A DNA stretch of 46,731 bases from Saprospiraceae bacterium. Lineage in GTDB: Bacteria > Bacteroidota > Bacteroidia > Chitinophagales > Saprospiraceae. Each line of letters opens with the position of its first letter. Position 1 is the stretch's first letter. This document shows positions 16,915-25,704 of this stretch, piece after piece. The DNA lies in NCBI GenBank assembly GCA_013214355.1, contig JABSSL010000104.1, positions 1 through 46,731 on the forward strand, written 5' to 3'. The position numbers and the translations under genes are program-made. The notes under the pieces are model-generated. The model did no database searches and was not told where the DNA came from. It saw only the letters and a list, made by a program, of their open reading frames with translations.

Positions 16915-18222
16915 ATGCTTATCTACTCCACCTCTCCTAGTCCACGCTTAGCGTATACACTTGAGGTATTGTTCCAACACCTAGTCTCTTTAGAGTATAC
17001 GTTTACCGATGATTTTTTGTTTTATCAGACCTACCAGGGACCTAAGATACATTACGGTGACCGTCGCCACGCTGACGATGTTTTCTTCCTGAAGGCTAGT
17101 TCGCTACTGTTTGAGCGAGATATTCAACCGCAAAAGCCTGCCTTGGTAGAAGTGGATGGGCGTCCGGCTTTATTCCCGCTGGGAGCACCATCTGATTGGC
17201 CTTTTGACCTTTTGGCGATGATCTTTTACTGTGTAAGTCGCTACGAAGAATATTTACCATTTGAGCCAGATCGATACAAGCGGTTTCCCGCTTCAGAAAG
17301 CCTAGCCTACCAACATCAATTTTTGCATCGTCCCATTTTGAATGAGTGGGCTCAAAGATTCGGTGAAACACTGCAGGCAAAATGGCCAACTTTAAAGCTA
17401 TCCACAAAACCTTTTCATTTTCGTTTGACCTTTGATATAGATATGGCGTGGGCTTACCTGCATCGACCCTGGTGGAGGTTACTGGCCGGAGGGGCGATAC
17501 AACTGTTGAGCGGACGATGGGCTGGATTAGCAGAACGAATACAGGTGCTCCAAAGGAAATTGGACGATCCTTTTCATTGCTTCAAATACCTGGACCGTAT
17601 GCAGGATAAGCATAAGTTAGACACCATGTATTTTTGGCTCTTAGGAGATCCTGGCAAATATGATCTCAACGCAGCTATTGACAATCCAGACTTCAGAGTC
17701 CTAATTCAACAAATAGCAGAGCGTTACCCGGTCGGAATTCATCCTTCCTTTGCATCCAATACCATCCCCGGAAGGGTGGAAAAGGAGCGGGATAGATTGG
17801 TAGAAATCACGGGAAAGGAGGTGACCCAAAGCCGACAGCACTTTTTGATGTTGAGTTTACCCGACACTTATCGTCGCTTGATTGCCCTAGGAATTACGGA
17901 TGATTATTCGATGGGATACGCCGATCAGGTGGGCTATCGAGCCGGCATGACTGGGCCATTTCCCTGGTACGATTTACAAAAGGAAGAACGGACAGATTTA
18001 AGGGTGCACCCCTTTGCTGTCATGGATGTTAGTTTAAATTTCTACCTAAAACTTCAGCCAAAACAGGCGGCACTGCGAGTTCAACAAATGATGGATGAAG
18101 TAAGAAAGTACGGAGGCACTTTCACCTTGCTCTGGCACAATAGTTCTTTTGCAGAACAATTTGGCTGGGCGGGCTGGACAACTGTTTTCGAGGACATACT
18201 GGAGCACGCAGCACAAGACTAA
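16915..18222 (+). CDS. Polysaccharide deacetylase family protein
   Basis: Probable carbohydrate esterase-4-type deacetylase of 435 residues. The N-terminal 160 residues form a separate domain seen in Bacteroidota deacetylases (LGAPSDWPFDLLAMIFYCVSRYEEY). The catalytic part starts with TFDID (D174 and D176, base and metal ligand). It continues with VGIHPSFAS (H276 and S278), and near the C-terminus has TFTLLWHNSSF. There is no signal peptide, so it is likely cytoplasmic or peripheral. The substrate (peptidoglycan, a nucleotide-linked sugar or exopolysaccharide) cannot be told. It precedes upp by 112 bases, a link with no evident functional meaning. Confidence 0.85.
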   Translation: MLIYSTSPSPRLAYTLEVLFQHLVSLEYTFTDDFLFYQTYQGPKIHYGDRRHADDVFFLKASSLLFERDIQPQKPALVEVDGRPALFPLGAPSDWPFDLLAMIFYCVSRYEEYLPFEPDRYKRFPASESLAYQHQFLHRPILNEWAQRFGETLQAKWPTLKLSTKPFHFRLTFDIDMAWAYLHRPWWRLLAGGAIQLLSGRWAGLAERIQVLQRKLDDPFHCFKYLDRMQDKHKLDTMYFWLLGDPGKYDLNAAIDNPDFRVLIQQIAERYPVGIHPSFASNTIPGRVEKERDRLVEITGKEVTQSRQHFLMLSLPDTYRRLIALGITDDYSMGYADQVGYRAGMTGPFPWYDLQKEERTDLRVHPFAVMDVSLNFYLKLQPKQAALRVQQMMDEVRKYGGTFTLLWHNSSFAEQFGWAGWTTVFEDILEHAAQD

Positions 18223-18334
18223 GTCCCTCTCTACCTGAGTGAACTAGCAACACTTTCCAAAAAACGCTCCCTCCAAAAGAGACAGATTGCCAGAGATCCT
18301 TTGTATTATTGTCGGATTAGAATACTACCTGCTC

Positions 18335-18985
18335 ATGATATTTAAGCTTACAGAACATCAAAACATTGGGAACCAATTTGTTGGGGAATTGCGTGACGTG
18401 AACATCCAAAAGGATCGCATGCGATTCCGGCGCAATTTGGAACGGGTTGGCGAGATATTGGCTGTCGAGATTAGCAAGAAGCTGGACTACCAGGAAAAAG
18501 AGGTCGAGACACCACTTGGTATTGCCAAGATCCAAGTCCCTACGGATAAGATCGTTTTAGGTACGATTCTGCGAGCGGGCTTGCCTTTACATCAGGGGTT
18601 ACTCAATATATTTGATCAAGCTGATAATGCTTTTATCTCGGCTTACCGTAAGCATCATAAAGACGGGTCCTTCGAGATCAATATGGAATATGTATCCTGC
18701 CCGGACCTCACCGGAACCATCCTAATCCTAGCTGATCCAATGTTGGCAACGGGAGCTTCCATGTCAATCGCTATTGAAGGCTTGGCTCAATATGGCAGTC
18801 CGAAAGAGATTCATGTGGTAACGGCCATCGCTTCTGATAGTGGGGTAAAGCATATACGTAGGTTATTCCCAAAGGCCAATATCTGGGCGGGTGCTGTTGA
18901 TGAGGAGTTGACGGCAAAGTCCTATATCGTACCTGGCTTAGGCGATGCTGGTGATCTATGTTACGGAGAAAAAATGCAGGACTAG
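18335..18985 (+). CDS. upp: Uracil phosphoribosyltransferase
   Basis: Pyrimidine salvage enzyme: uracil plus PRPP gives UMP. From the ATG at 18335 it has 216 residues, the family length; an in-frame upstream TTG adds a non-homologous 16 residues. The PRPP-binding loop is ILADPMLATGASM (D134 to G140), preceded by LRAGLP at 79-84. The C-terminus PGLGDAGDLCYG matches the uracil-binding region of Upp. It is a single-gene unit, ending 22 bases from the convergent GH3 gene with no hairpin between them. Confidence 0.93.
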   Translation: MIFKLTEHQNIGNQFVGELRDVNIQKDRMRFRRNLERVGEILAVEISKKLDYQEKEVETPLGIAKIQVPTDKIVLGTILRAGLPLHQGLLNIFDQADNAFISAYRKHHKDGSFEINMEYVSCPDLTGTILILADPMLATGASMSIAIEGLAQYGSPKEIHVVTAIASDSGVKHIRRLFPKANIWAGAVDEELTAKSYIVPGLGDAGDLCYGEKMQD

Positions 18986-19007
18986 CTTCATCTATTCAAT
19001 TGTCGTA

Positions 19008-20510
19008 CTACTTAAGGATCCATTGCTGCAGGACATCAGCCATTTTCCGGTCATTGGAAAGTCGAGGAACCTTATTTTGCCCACCTAACTTACCATTCGC
19101 TTTCATTAGCATCCGAAAGGCATCCTTTTGCAAGGGCCTAATCTTAAGTTGCTGAAGAATATTTCCGTCAATGAGGTCTTGGTAATAGATATTCTGTTTA
19201 ACCATGGCTTCATCGACTTGCTTAGCGAAAGACTGGATGTTGGTTGGAGGCTGGTCAAACTCAATAAACCATTCGTGGTAGGGAAGTCCTCCTTCCGGCG
19301 GATTTACTTGTGGAGCCACCGTAAATTCAACAATGGGAATGTCTACAGATTTAGCTACACTCAGAAGCGCCTCTTCTACCTCTTTGCCAATCACATGCTC
19401 TCCAAATGCCGAGATATAATGCTTTATTCTTCCCGTCACTAAAATCTTATAAGGATCTTTTGATACAAACTTGACCGTGTCACCAATATTGTAACCCCAA
19501 AGTCCCGCATTATTATTAATGATAAGCGCATAGTTGACCCCCAACTCTATTTCAGCCAAAGATAGACGAGTAGGGTTATCACTAAAGGCTTCTTCCGCAG
19601 GCACAAATTCGAAGAAGATTCCGGAATGCACATTTAAAAGTAAGCCAGGATCATCCTGGTCATCTTGGAAAGCGATAAATCCTTCTGAGGCGGGATAAGT
19701 TTCAATACTATCTAATCGCTTACCTACCAAGGCCTCAAGTTGGGCTCGATAGGGTTCATAATTGACTCCACCGTACACAAAAACAGAGAAGTGCGGGAAA
19801 ATGTCTTTGACATACTTTTTGCCAGTCTTTTCCAGCAATCGCTCATAATACATCTGAACCCAAGGAGGAATACCACTGATGAGGCGCATATCCTCCTCTA
19901 GTGTTTCGTTTACAATTGCAGTTAATTTGGTTTCCCAATCCTCTATACAATTGGTAGGGTAGGAGGGCATCTGGTGGGTTCGGAGCCAGGAAGGAACTTG
20001 GTGGTTCACAATACCTGACAATCTCCCGGTATTGATCCCTCCGACTTTCTCCAGTTCTGGGCTGCCGGAAAGGAAGATCATTTTTCCATCCAACCAATCT
20101 CCCTTGCCCGTTCTGGCAAAGTAATTAAATAGCGCATTTCTAGCTGTTCCGAAATGATTGGGGATGCTATCTTTTGTAAGGGGAATATATTTGACACCGG
20201 AAGTGGTACCGCTGGTCTTGGCGAAATACTTTGGGTAGCCTTTCCACAGGACATCCGCTTCGCCAGATTTTATTCTTTCAATGTAGGGCTTGATTCCCTC
20301 GTAATCTCTGACGGGGACTTGTTGCCGGAAAGCCTCATAAGATTGGATATCAGAAAATCCATGATCTTTTCCAAAGGAGGTTCGGCGTCCTCCCTTCATG
20401 AGTTGCTGGAAGACCTCTTCCTGCGCCGCCAAAGCTTCCTGAGACCAATGCTGGATATCCTTGGCTATCTTCCGCGCTATCGGCTTGATGAGTAGTGATT
20501 TTAAGCCCAT
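19008..20510 (-). CDS. GH3-family acyl-adenylate/amido-synthetase-like protein
   Basis: Member of the GH3 superfamily, which in plants conjugates amino acids to jasmonate or auxin through an acyl-adenylate. Bacterial members are widespread but their substrates are unknown. The 500-residue length fits. The ATP-binding motifs are visible: the serine/threonine-rich loop AKTSGTTSGVKYIPLT (about 112-127), then YPASEGFIAFQ (about 275) and the GYNIGDTVKFVSKDPYKILVTGRIKHYISAFGEH region (split in two blocks, GYNIGDTVKF and GRIKHYISAFGEH, about 348-380). The C-terminal domain contains YHEWFIEFD. It is a soluble protein with no signal peptide. Confidence 0.9.
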   Translation of the reverse strand: MGLKSLLIKPIARKIAKDIQHWSQEALAAQEEVFQQLMKGGRRTSFGKDHGFSDIQSYEAFRQQVPVRDYEGIKPYIERIKSGEADVLWKGYPKYFAKTSGTTSGVKYIPLTKDSIPNHFGTARNALFNYFARTGKGDWLDGKMIFLSGSPELEKVGGINTGRLSGIVNHQVPSWLRTHQMPSYPTNCIEDWETKLTAIVNETLEEDMRLISGIPPWVQMYYERLLEKTGKKYVKDIFPHFSVFVYGGVNYEPYRAQLEALVGKRLDSIETYPASEGFIAFQDDQDDPGLLLNVHSGIFFEFVPAEEAFSDNPTRLSLAEIELGVNYALIINNNAGLWGYNIGDTVKFVSKDPYKILVTGRIKHYISAFGEHVIGKEVEEALLSVAKSVDIPIVEFTVAPQVNPPEGGLPYHEWFIEFDQPPTNIQSFAKQVDEAMVKQNIYYQDLIDGNILQQLKIRPLQKDAFRMLMKANGKLGGQNKVPRLSNDRKMADVLQQWILK

Positions 20511-20531
20511 GTACTTCTACTTCCTTTGCTG

Positions 20532-20539
20532 CAAAAGTA
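20532..20539 (-). promoter_or_regulatory. Candidate -7 box for the GH3 gene
   Basis: On the minus strand the bases read TACTTTTG, a match to TAnnTTTG, ending 21 bases before the ATG. A -33 TTG at the expected spacing is not evident. Confidence 0.4.
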
Positions 20540-20568
20540 TGGATTTTCAGCTTAAATCTGTTTGAAAG

Positions 20569-20597
20569 CCGGAAATCGGAAATCCGAAATCGGAAAA
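20569..20597. repeat. Short tandem/inverted GGAAATC-type repeat
   Basis: Three overlapping copies of a seven- to eight-base unit (CCGGAAATC, CGGAAATC, CGAAATCGG), partly inverted relative to one another, lie upstream of the GH3 gene and downstream of the LolA-like gene. No function is assigned. Confidence 0.5.
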
Positions 20598-20622
20598 AGG
20601 CCCTAAATCGTAGGGTTTTCCG
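20592..20622 (-). terminator. Probable terminator of the LolA-like gene
   Basis: On the minus strand CCCTA, loop CGATT, TAGGG is followed by CCTTTTTCC, and the outer GGAAAA/TTTTCC arms extend the stem. It lies about 100 bases beyond the LolA-like stop and just before the GH3 promoter region. Confidence 0.5.
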
Positions 20623-20715
20623 CCTTCGCATTTCCGAATTGTGGGCGCCAACAGTGCGGAGACATGTAGTCCAATTTACGAAAGCATTATATGGGAGAGA
20701 CCACTACAGGCTGAA

Positions 20716-21402
20716 TTATTCCCTCAAATCTTCCACATCATAATCCGGAAACTGACTCTTCACAAAGGTGAAGTGCTTGGAGGGGAAAGAGACATTCGGA
20801 CGTAGCTTATCGATGGTGAAAGTAAATCTAGAGCCATCCTTGGCAAAGGCATTTACACTTTCGATCTGGTTCAATTTCTTATTAACATTCAAGCGAAGCT
20901 TGGAATAATCCGCAAACTCATCTAATGGCTTGAACTCTATTTCTTGAATCACCTTTCCTCCACGATCTACCTCCTGTACCAGTTGGTAGGCGAACTTTCC
21001 CGAATCATAAAAGGTGAATAGAGATTGGGGCGAAAGCAAACTATTGCTGGTTTCCTCTTCGTCTGGTACATCGTTGATCTGCACCATCTTGTTGTTGTGC
21101 ATGATTAACCAAAGTGCCGTATTATCACAAAGGGCCATCTGAGTACCCATTTCAAAGCGATAGTTGTCACCTTTGCGAGCAATCTTACCTTTTTGGATTT
21201 CTTGTGGTTGGTCAGCCAAGGCAATGGTCATGGTAAAGTCCGCTTCCAGGGCTTGGTAGCTATCGTATTTTTTACGAAGTTTATCCAGGATTGATTTTGC
21301 AGCAGGATCTGAATCGCCGGCTTTGCTGTAGTAGTTGTTCTGAGCGCTGAGGCTAAGCCCAAAGCATAAAAGTAGCGTAAAGGCTAAACTGAAGTTTTTC
21401 AT
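20716..21402 (-). CDS. LolA-like outer-membrane lipoprotein carrier protein
   Basis: Periplasmic carrier of the LolA type, which ferries lipoproteins from the inner to the outer membrane. The 228-residue protein has a cleavable signal peptide (about 1-20, SLSAQ) and a single-domain half-barrel pattern: ILDKLRKKYDSYQALEADFTMTI, then GKIARKGDNYRFEM, LWLIMHNNKMVQI, and late strands SKLRLNVNKKLNQIESVNAF and RFTFTIDKL. Sequence similarity in this family is weak, so a role in other lipoprotein or lipid transport is possible. It is monocistronic, 112 bases from the ViaA-like gene's end. Confidence 0.8.
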   Translation of the reverse strand: MKNFSLAFTLLLCFGLSLSAQNNYYSKAGDSDPAAKSILDKLRKKYDSYQALEADFTMTIALADQPQEIQKGKIARKGDNYRFEMGTQMALCDNTALWLIMHNNKMVQINDVPDEEETSNSLLSPQSLFTFYDSGKFAYQLVQEVDRGGKVIQEIEFKPLDEFADYSKLRLNVNKKLNQIESVNAFAKDGSRFTFTIDKLRPNVSFPSKHFTFVKSQFPDYDVEDLRE

Positions 21403-21514
21403 CGTAATTGATTTTATCCGTTCCTAGTCAATGCGTTTAGAATTTTCTTTAATGCTAACGCTATTAAGACGCAAAAATTGATCCGAGGTCGCCTTTCTTT
21501 TCGTTAAATTTCCT

Positions 21515-23137
21515 TTAAAATCTATCGGATAGTGTATTCAAGTCTTGGGTTAAGCCACGCATGATGCCCTTCTCCTTCGGGTTATACTGCCAATTGGTAT
21601 CAAATTGTTCTAGAATGAAGGTGTTAGGCTCGTCGGAAAGGGTGAGACTATGAAATTGAGTTCCTTTGTTTTGCTGATGATGTTTGATGTCATCCAAAAC
21701 GCGCTGATCGACTTTGTACATGATAAAGTCGGAAATCACTAGGACATCCGCATCTTCATAGTTTTCGCTTCTGAGTTGTCGGACCGCTTCGTAGAGAGGC
21801 AGGCTAATATCCGTTCCACCATAAAAGGACATGCCCAGGAAGGCCGCCAACTCATCCATAGAATTGGCAATGTCATGTAGATCAAGGGTTTTGATGCCGA
21901 TGGAAAAATTGATTAGGTAGGCGCGTCGGTTTTCTCGTATGGCCATTTTGAGAATGCCAAGCGTTAGAGTTTTCGCAATTTGCTCGGGACGGCCACGCAT
22001 ACTTTCGCTGGTATCTACGCACACGATAAAGGGCCCCTTCTCTTTCCGTCGCTGCCCTTGAAAGATCTCCGTCAATTTATCCTCACTTTTGACCAACTTA
22101 TCTTCTTCGTATCGAAAGGTGAGTAAGCCTTTATCGACAAACTTCTTGAGAAAAAGTGAGCTGGTATCTTCCGAGGCTAGTAGGCTAATTTCACTACTCA
22201 ATAAGTTATTGAGGTCATCACTTTCCCGAACCCCTACAATTTCTGCTTTGGAAAACTCGTCCTTGATCCATTCCTGCCTTACAATCGTTTTCTCCAACTT
22301 CTTTTCTTCGATTTCAATCTCGGCTTCTCGCATACTTCCGAGAAGATCCGCTAACTCCTGTAGGGATTGCTCATTTTGCAATAATTCGTGGTACTTATTG
22401 AGTAGGTCAAAGGAGGCATCTTGCCAGAGTGCCCGAGATAAATCCCAACCTAGATAGTCTGTAAAGGGGTTGAGCAAATGTGTGAGTTGTTGATATTCCT
22501 GCACCTTGGCGGACATCAGCTCTAGAAAGGTTTCTTTCTCATCTTCTAGCTGTCTTAGCTGATAAGCTAGTATTTTGGCATGCAGGCGCGCATCCCATTG
22601 TGCCAGCAAATCGTTCAATAGCATCTCTACCTTCTTGCGATCATCCGCTGCTCTTACCTCTCCTTTTGCTTCATCAATTAATGCCTGGATTTGATGTTTG
22701 AAAAAAGGCGTTTCTAGGGCTTCTTTATCATAATTCTGCTCGAGGTAGGCGACGAGAATGGACCAACGGCCATAAAAAACGTGCAAAGGGGTAATGGCCC
22801 AGTTGCCCAATCGATCCATTTCTTGTTGATATGGATGTTTGGTTTTTACCTTTTGGTAAGTTTTGCGGAGCCACCGCAAGGTATCTAAGATGAGCCGTTC
22901 TTGCAGCAAATCTTGGTTTCCACTCAGCTCGTGAATGTTGGGAATGGCTGCCAGGTCATCCAAAGCCGTCTTGAAGTAGTTGAAGTAGGCCTCTTTGAGT
23001 TGTGGTAAATCTAGTGATGTACCTTGGAACTTATGTTGCAGGTATTGGACCAGATACTGTCGCATCTTGCGATCAAGCATCTGCCCAAATTCAATAAACT
23101 GCTCGAAGGCCAGGCTTACTCTTTCACTGCTATTCAT
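21515..23137 (-). CDS. ViaA-like VWA-domain protein
   Basis: A 540-residue soluble protein, helical over its first 350 residues, then a von Willebrand A domain. The metal-ion-dependent adhesion site is complete: D375-T-S377-E-S379 in IVCVDTSESM, the second loop GGTDIS (G440 to S445), and D470 in VISDF. This is the layout of E. coli ViaA, the partner of the RavA ATPase. Its ATG overlaps the stop of the RavA-like gene in the sequence TAATG, so translation is very likely coupled and the two proteins made together. In enterobacteria RavA-ViaA modulates respiratory complexes and membrane or aminoglycoside response; whether that holds here is not known. Last gene of a three-gene operon. Confidence 0.88.
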   Translation of the reverse strand: MNSSERVSLAFEQFIEFGQMLDRKMRQYLVQYLQHKFQGTSLDLPQLKEAYFNYFKTALDDLAAIPNIHELSGNQDLLQERLILDTLRWLRKTYQKVKTKHPYQQEMDRLGNWAITPLHVFYGRWSILVAYLEQNYDKEALETPFFKHQIQALIDEAKGEVRAADDRKKVEMLLNDLLAQWDARLHAKILAYQLRQLEDEKETFLELMSAKVQEYQQLTHLLNPFTDYLGWDLSRALWQDASFDLLNKYHELLQNEQSLQELADLLGSMREAEIEIEEKKLEKTIVRQEWIKDEFSKAEIVGVRESDDLNNLLSSEISLLASEDTSSLFLKKFVDKGLLTFRYEEDKLVKSEDKLTEIFQGQRRKEKGPFIVCVDTSESMRGRPEQIAKTLTLGILKMAIRENRRAYLINFSIGIKTLDLHDIANSMDELAAFLGMSFYGGTDISLPLYEAVRQLRSENYEDADVLVISDFIMYKVDQRVLDDIKHHQQNKGTQFHSLTLSDEPNTFILEQFDTNWQYNPKEKGIMRGLTQDLNTLSDRF

Positions 23138-24714
23138 TATAGACTACTGTAGGAGAAATGAATTTTTTCAAGACGTAATTTGAGCTGTTCCAGTTCTGAA
23201 CGAACTTCCTCCAGATTGGCCTGTACAATCTTAGCATAGGCTGGATCTACAAAGAGGTTTCTGGATAAGTGCTGCCAAGCAGCGGGTAGCTCGTTCTCGA
23301 TCTTCTGAAACTGTTTGTCGATGTACTGTAGCAGGTCCTTATGTCGGCCGTCCCAAAATTCGGCTACGATACGATGCGGTTTCTTGTAGATGTAGGCCAC
23401 CTGCTCGGTCTTCTGCGTGCGCAGTGGATAGACGTGGTCCACATCATTGTAGCGAACAATGAGTGCATACTGATCTTTGGCCTTTTTAGCTTTCAGCCTA
23501 TTCACTAACTGGTAACCCTCATCATATAAATTGGTTACTTTAAACTCCTCTGTATCTAACTGCCTAAACTGCTGGATATTCACCAATACACCCTCAAACT
23601 GCTGGTCCGTTTTTTCTAGCGCAAAGTAGGTCTCATTAATGGCCTGTAGTTCATTGTCTATTTGCGTATGTTTGACCTTAATCTCCTCGTTCACATCCTG
23701 CTGTAAGTCATCAATCTCAGATCTGATCAATTGTAGATTAATCGCTAAGGTGTAGCCGTGCTGCCTAACGGTTTCCTGAATGATTTCATTGATGCGTGGC
23801 TTGTCTTCAGGTCTTCCCCACAAACAATGTTGCATTAAGAAACAATCCATCAGGTCGACCTTGGATCGGCCGTTTAGAAACGCGGCACTGCGCAATAAGC
23901 GGATGATCTTCTTCCAACGGCGATCATTAATTACCAACGGACTATTTGCGACTTCTTTTCGATAGAGTTCCTCGGTTTTGACCTTGATTACCTGGATGGT
24001 ATTGAGCACTTCAGGTGGTACCTCGATTTGATCTATTTGCTCGTCCCAGTCTGCCAATTCTTTTTCCCCTAGCTTGACCTCCACAGGAATACTATCCTCA
24101 TAGACATCCTTTGTTTCCACAATCATGGACAAGAAGTTCTGAAACTGTCGGATATTGTCCAACTCCAGTCGTAGCAGGAATCGGTCCCAAATGGGAGCAA
24201 GATTTTGGTTGGCAGGAGGGAGTTCGTTGGAGGCAGTTATGATGCCGCGCAAGTTCACGCGCATATCCTGCTGACCATTTCGGTAGATCTTTTCGTTTAA
24301 TATGGTTAGGAGGGCATTTTGGATGGCAGGGCCTGCCTTCCAGATCTCATCAAGGAAGACGACATTGGCCTGCGGAAGATAGCCTTCTGTAAGCCGTTCG
24401 TATTTATCTTCATCCTTGAGCTTCTTGATGGAAACTGGGCCAAATACCTCGTCCGGCGTACTGAATTTACTCATTAAATACTCGAAAGATACCCCATCTT
24501 TAAACGCATGCTTCAGTCGACGGGCAACCAGACTTTTCCCCACACCCGGAGGCCCTAGCAAGAAAATGCTTTCTCCAGCAACTGCACTTAAGAGGGCTAG
24601 GCGAATCGATTCCTCTCTTTCGTATAAGCCCTCACATAATCCATCTAAAAGCTGCGTGATTCGCTGACTCAACTGTACATCAATATCAAATCCCATATTC
24701 ATCACAACTTGCAT
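23137..24714 (-). CDS. RavA-like MoxR-family AAA+ ATPase
   Basis: Chaperone-like ATPase of 525 residues. Walker A is GPPGVGKS (54-61), Walker B VVFLDE (118-123), and sensor 1 lies in TASNELPP (about 160-167). The MoxR-type helix 2 insert and lid region follow (RRWKKIIRLLRSAAFLNGRSKVDLMDCFLMQHCLW). A C-terminal coiled-coil and beta region (from about 340) matches the extra domains of RavA rather than a bare MoxR. The start ATG overlaps the FKBP stop as TAATG, and the stop overlaps the ViaA-like start in the same way. RavA forms hexamers and in E. coli also binds the lysine decarboxylase LdcI; no such gene is present here. Confidence 0.9.
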   Translation of the reverse strand: MQVVMNMGFDIDVQLSQRITQLLDGLCEGLYEREESIRLALLSAVAGESIFLLGPPGVGKSLVARRLKHAFKDGVSFEYLMSKFSTPDEVFGPVSIKKLKDEDKYERLTEGYLPQANVVFLDEIWKAGPAIQNALLTILNEKIYRNGQQDMRVNLRGIITASNELPPANQNLAPIWDRFLLRLELDNIRQFQNFLSMIVETKDVYEDSIPVEVKLGEKELADWDEQIDQIEVPPEVLNTIQVIKVKTEELYRKEVANSPLVINDRRWKKIIRLLRSAAFLNGRSKVDLMDCFLMQHCLWGRPEDKPRINEIIQETVRQHGYTLAINLQLIRSEIDDLQQDVNEEIKVKHTQIDNELQAINETYFALEKTDQQFEGVLVNIQQFRQLDTEEFKVTNLYDEGYQLVNRLKAKKAKDQYALIVRYNDVDHVYPLRTQKTEQVAYIYKKPHRIVAEFWDGRHKDLLQYIDKQFQKIENELPAAWQHLSRNLFVDPAYAKIVQANLEEVRSELEQLKLRLEKIHFSYSSL

Positions 24715-25253
24715 TAAAGAAATGAAGAGGACTCGCCAAAATCAGGTCTTCGCACTCCATCGTCCTCAATGTAATGCTGTCTTACCAGTTCATCAATGGT
24801 GGCCGGGCGAATATTCAGAACTGCTCCCTTAAAGTGCAGGGTCTTACCTGCCATAGCATGATTAAAGTCAACTGTAACCTCACGCTCTGTCCAGTTTAAG
24901 ATTTTGCCATTATATGTCCTGCCTTCATCATTGGTTAGCGCTACATAGTTACCTTCCACTAGCATGTTGGGGGGGATGGCGCCGTCGATTTCGAAAGCAT
25001 GTTTCGGGACAGATACGATATCCCGCTGTTGAACGGGACCATAGGCTTGTTCGGGCCGCAAAACGAATTCGAAAGCATCCTCCTCTCCTAAGCCAAACAA
25101 TTGATCCTCGAATGATTTCAAGAGTTTGCCAGTTCCAAAAAGAAAGATGAACGGGTAATTCGCATTCATCCGTTCCAATAGCTCTCCCTGACCGTCGTTT
25201 TCACGGAGTTCGTAAGTGATGGTAACGACCTGTTGTTCTTCAATAACATTCAT
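24714..25253 (-). CDS. SlyD-like FKBP-type peptidyl-prolyl isomerase
   Basis: Peptidyl-prolyl cis-trans isomerase and chaperone of 179 residues. The FKBP half (VTITYELRENDGQGELLE, FLFGTGKLLKSFEDQLFGLGEED) is interrupted by the SlyD insert-in-flap region (AYGPVQQRDIVSVPKHAFE and following strands) and closes with VTVDFNHAMAGKTLHFKGAVLNIRPA, whose NHAMAGKTL motif is typical of SlyD. The histidine-rich metal-binding tail of E. coli SlyD is absent; the tail is short and acidic/serine-rich. It has no signal peptide, so it is cytoplasmic. First gene of the operon with the RavA-like and ViaA-like genes, each overlapping by one base. Confidence 0.92.
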   Translation of the reverse strand: MNVIEEQQVVTITYELRENDGQGELLERMNANYPFIFLFGTGKLLKSFEDQLFGLGEEDAFEFVLRPEQAYGPVQQRDIVSVPKHAFEIDGAIPPNMLVEGNYVALTNDEGRTYNGKILNWTEREVTVDFNHAMAGKTLHFKGAVLNIRPATIDELVRQHYIEDDGVRRPDFGESSSFL

Positions 25254-25342
25254 ACCTCTTATAACTTATGGATCAGGCAAAGGTTCAGCGATTTTATATT
25301 GAAAAAAAACCGATAAATAAAACCTTGATAAGATGAAAAAGC

Positions 25343-25350
25343 TATCTTTG
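25343..25350 (+). promoter_or_regulatory. Candidate -7 box upstream of the T9SS cargo gene
   Basis: TATCTTTG fits TAnnTTTG. A TTG at 25325-25327 is only 15 bases away, shorter than the usual spacing. If used, it gives a leader of about 350 bases that includes the inverted repeats. Confidence 0.4.
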
Positions 25351-25491
25351 CCTACCTAATTATTCTTCTCTTCGTGGATAAGTACCGGAGAGCCCTCCTT
25401 TATAGTTTGTTATCCGATGTAATCGTGCGACTCCAAACCCTGGACTCCTTCGCAAAACACTAATACAAAATTTCCTCTTACAACTTACTAT

Positions 25492-25583
25492 TCAACCTCC
25501 TCAGGTTGAGGCTACTGTATTAACTAAAACACCAAATAGTTTGGACAATTGTCCAATGACTGTTCATTGAACCTTGCTCAATG
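25492..25583. repeat. Cluster of three inverted repeats
   Basis: TCAACCT-CCTC-AGGTTGA (25492-25509), the perfect 16-base palindrome TTGGACAATTGTCCAA (25541-25556) and CATTGA-loop-TCAATG (25565-25583) lie in a row. They may be operators or structured leader RNA for the gene at 25705. Confidence 0.7.
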
Positions 25584-25704
25584 CAGCTGAATCTGCCTTT
25601 TTTGAACGTAATGATTCAGGAGGGGCCACGGAGTCAAGATAGCTTCAACGAGGTAGCGAGATAGGCTTAGACAACTTAAACATTCAACACTATAAAACAA
25701 CTAG

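Larger units (their letters stand above)
25254..25704. other. 451-base divergent intergenic region with hairpins
   Basis: It separates the FKBP operon (minus) from the T9SS cargo gene (plus). It holds a TAnnTTTG match at 25343 on the plus strand and a row of three inverted repeats at 25492-25583; the FKBP-side promoter could not be identified (a near-match AACCTTTG lies about 25 bases upstream on the minus strand). Confidence 0.6.
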
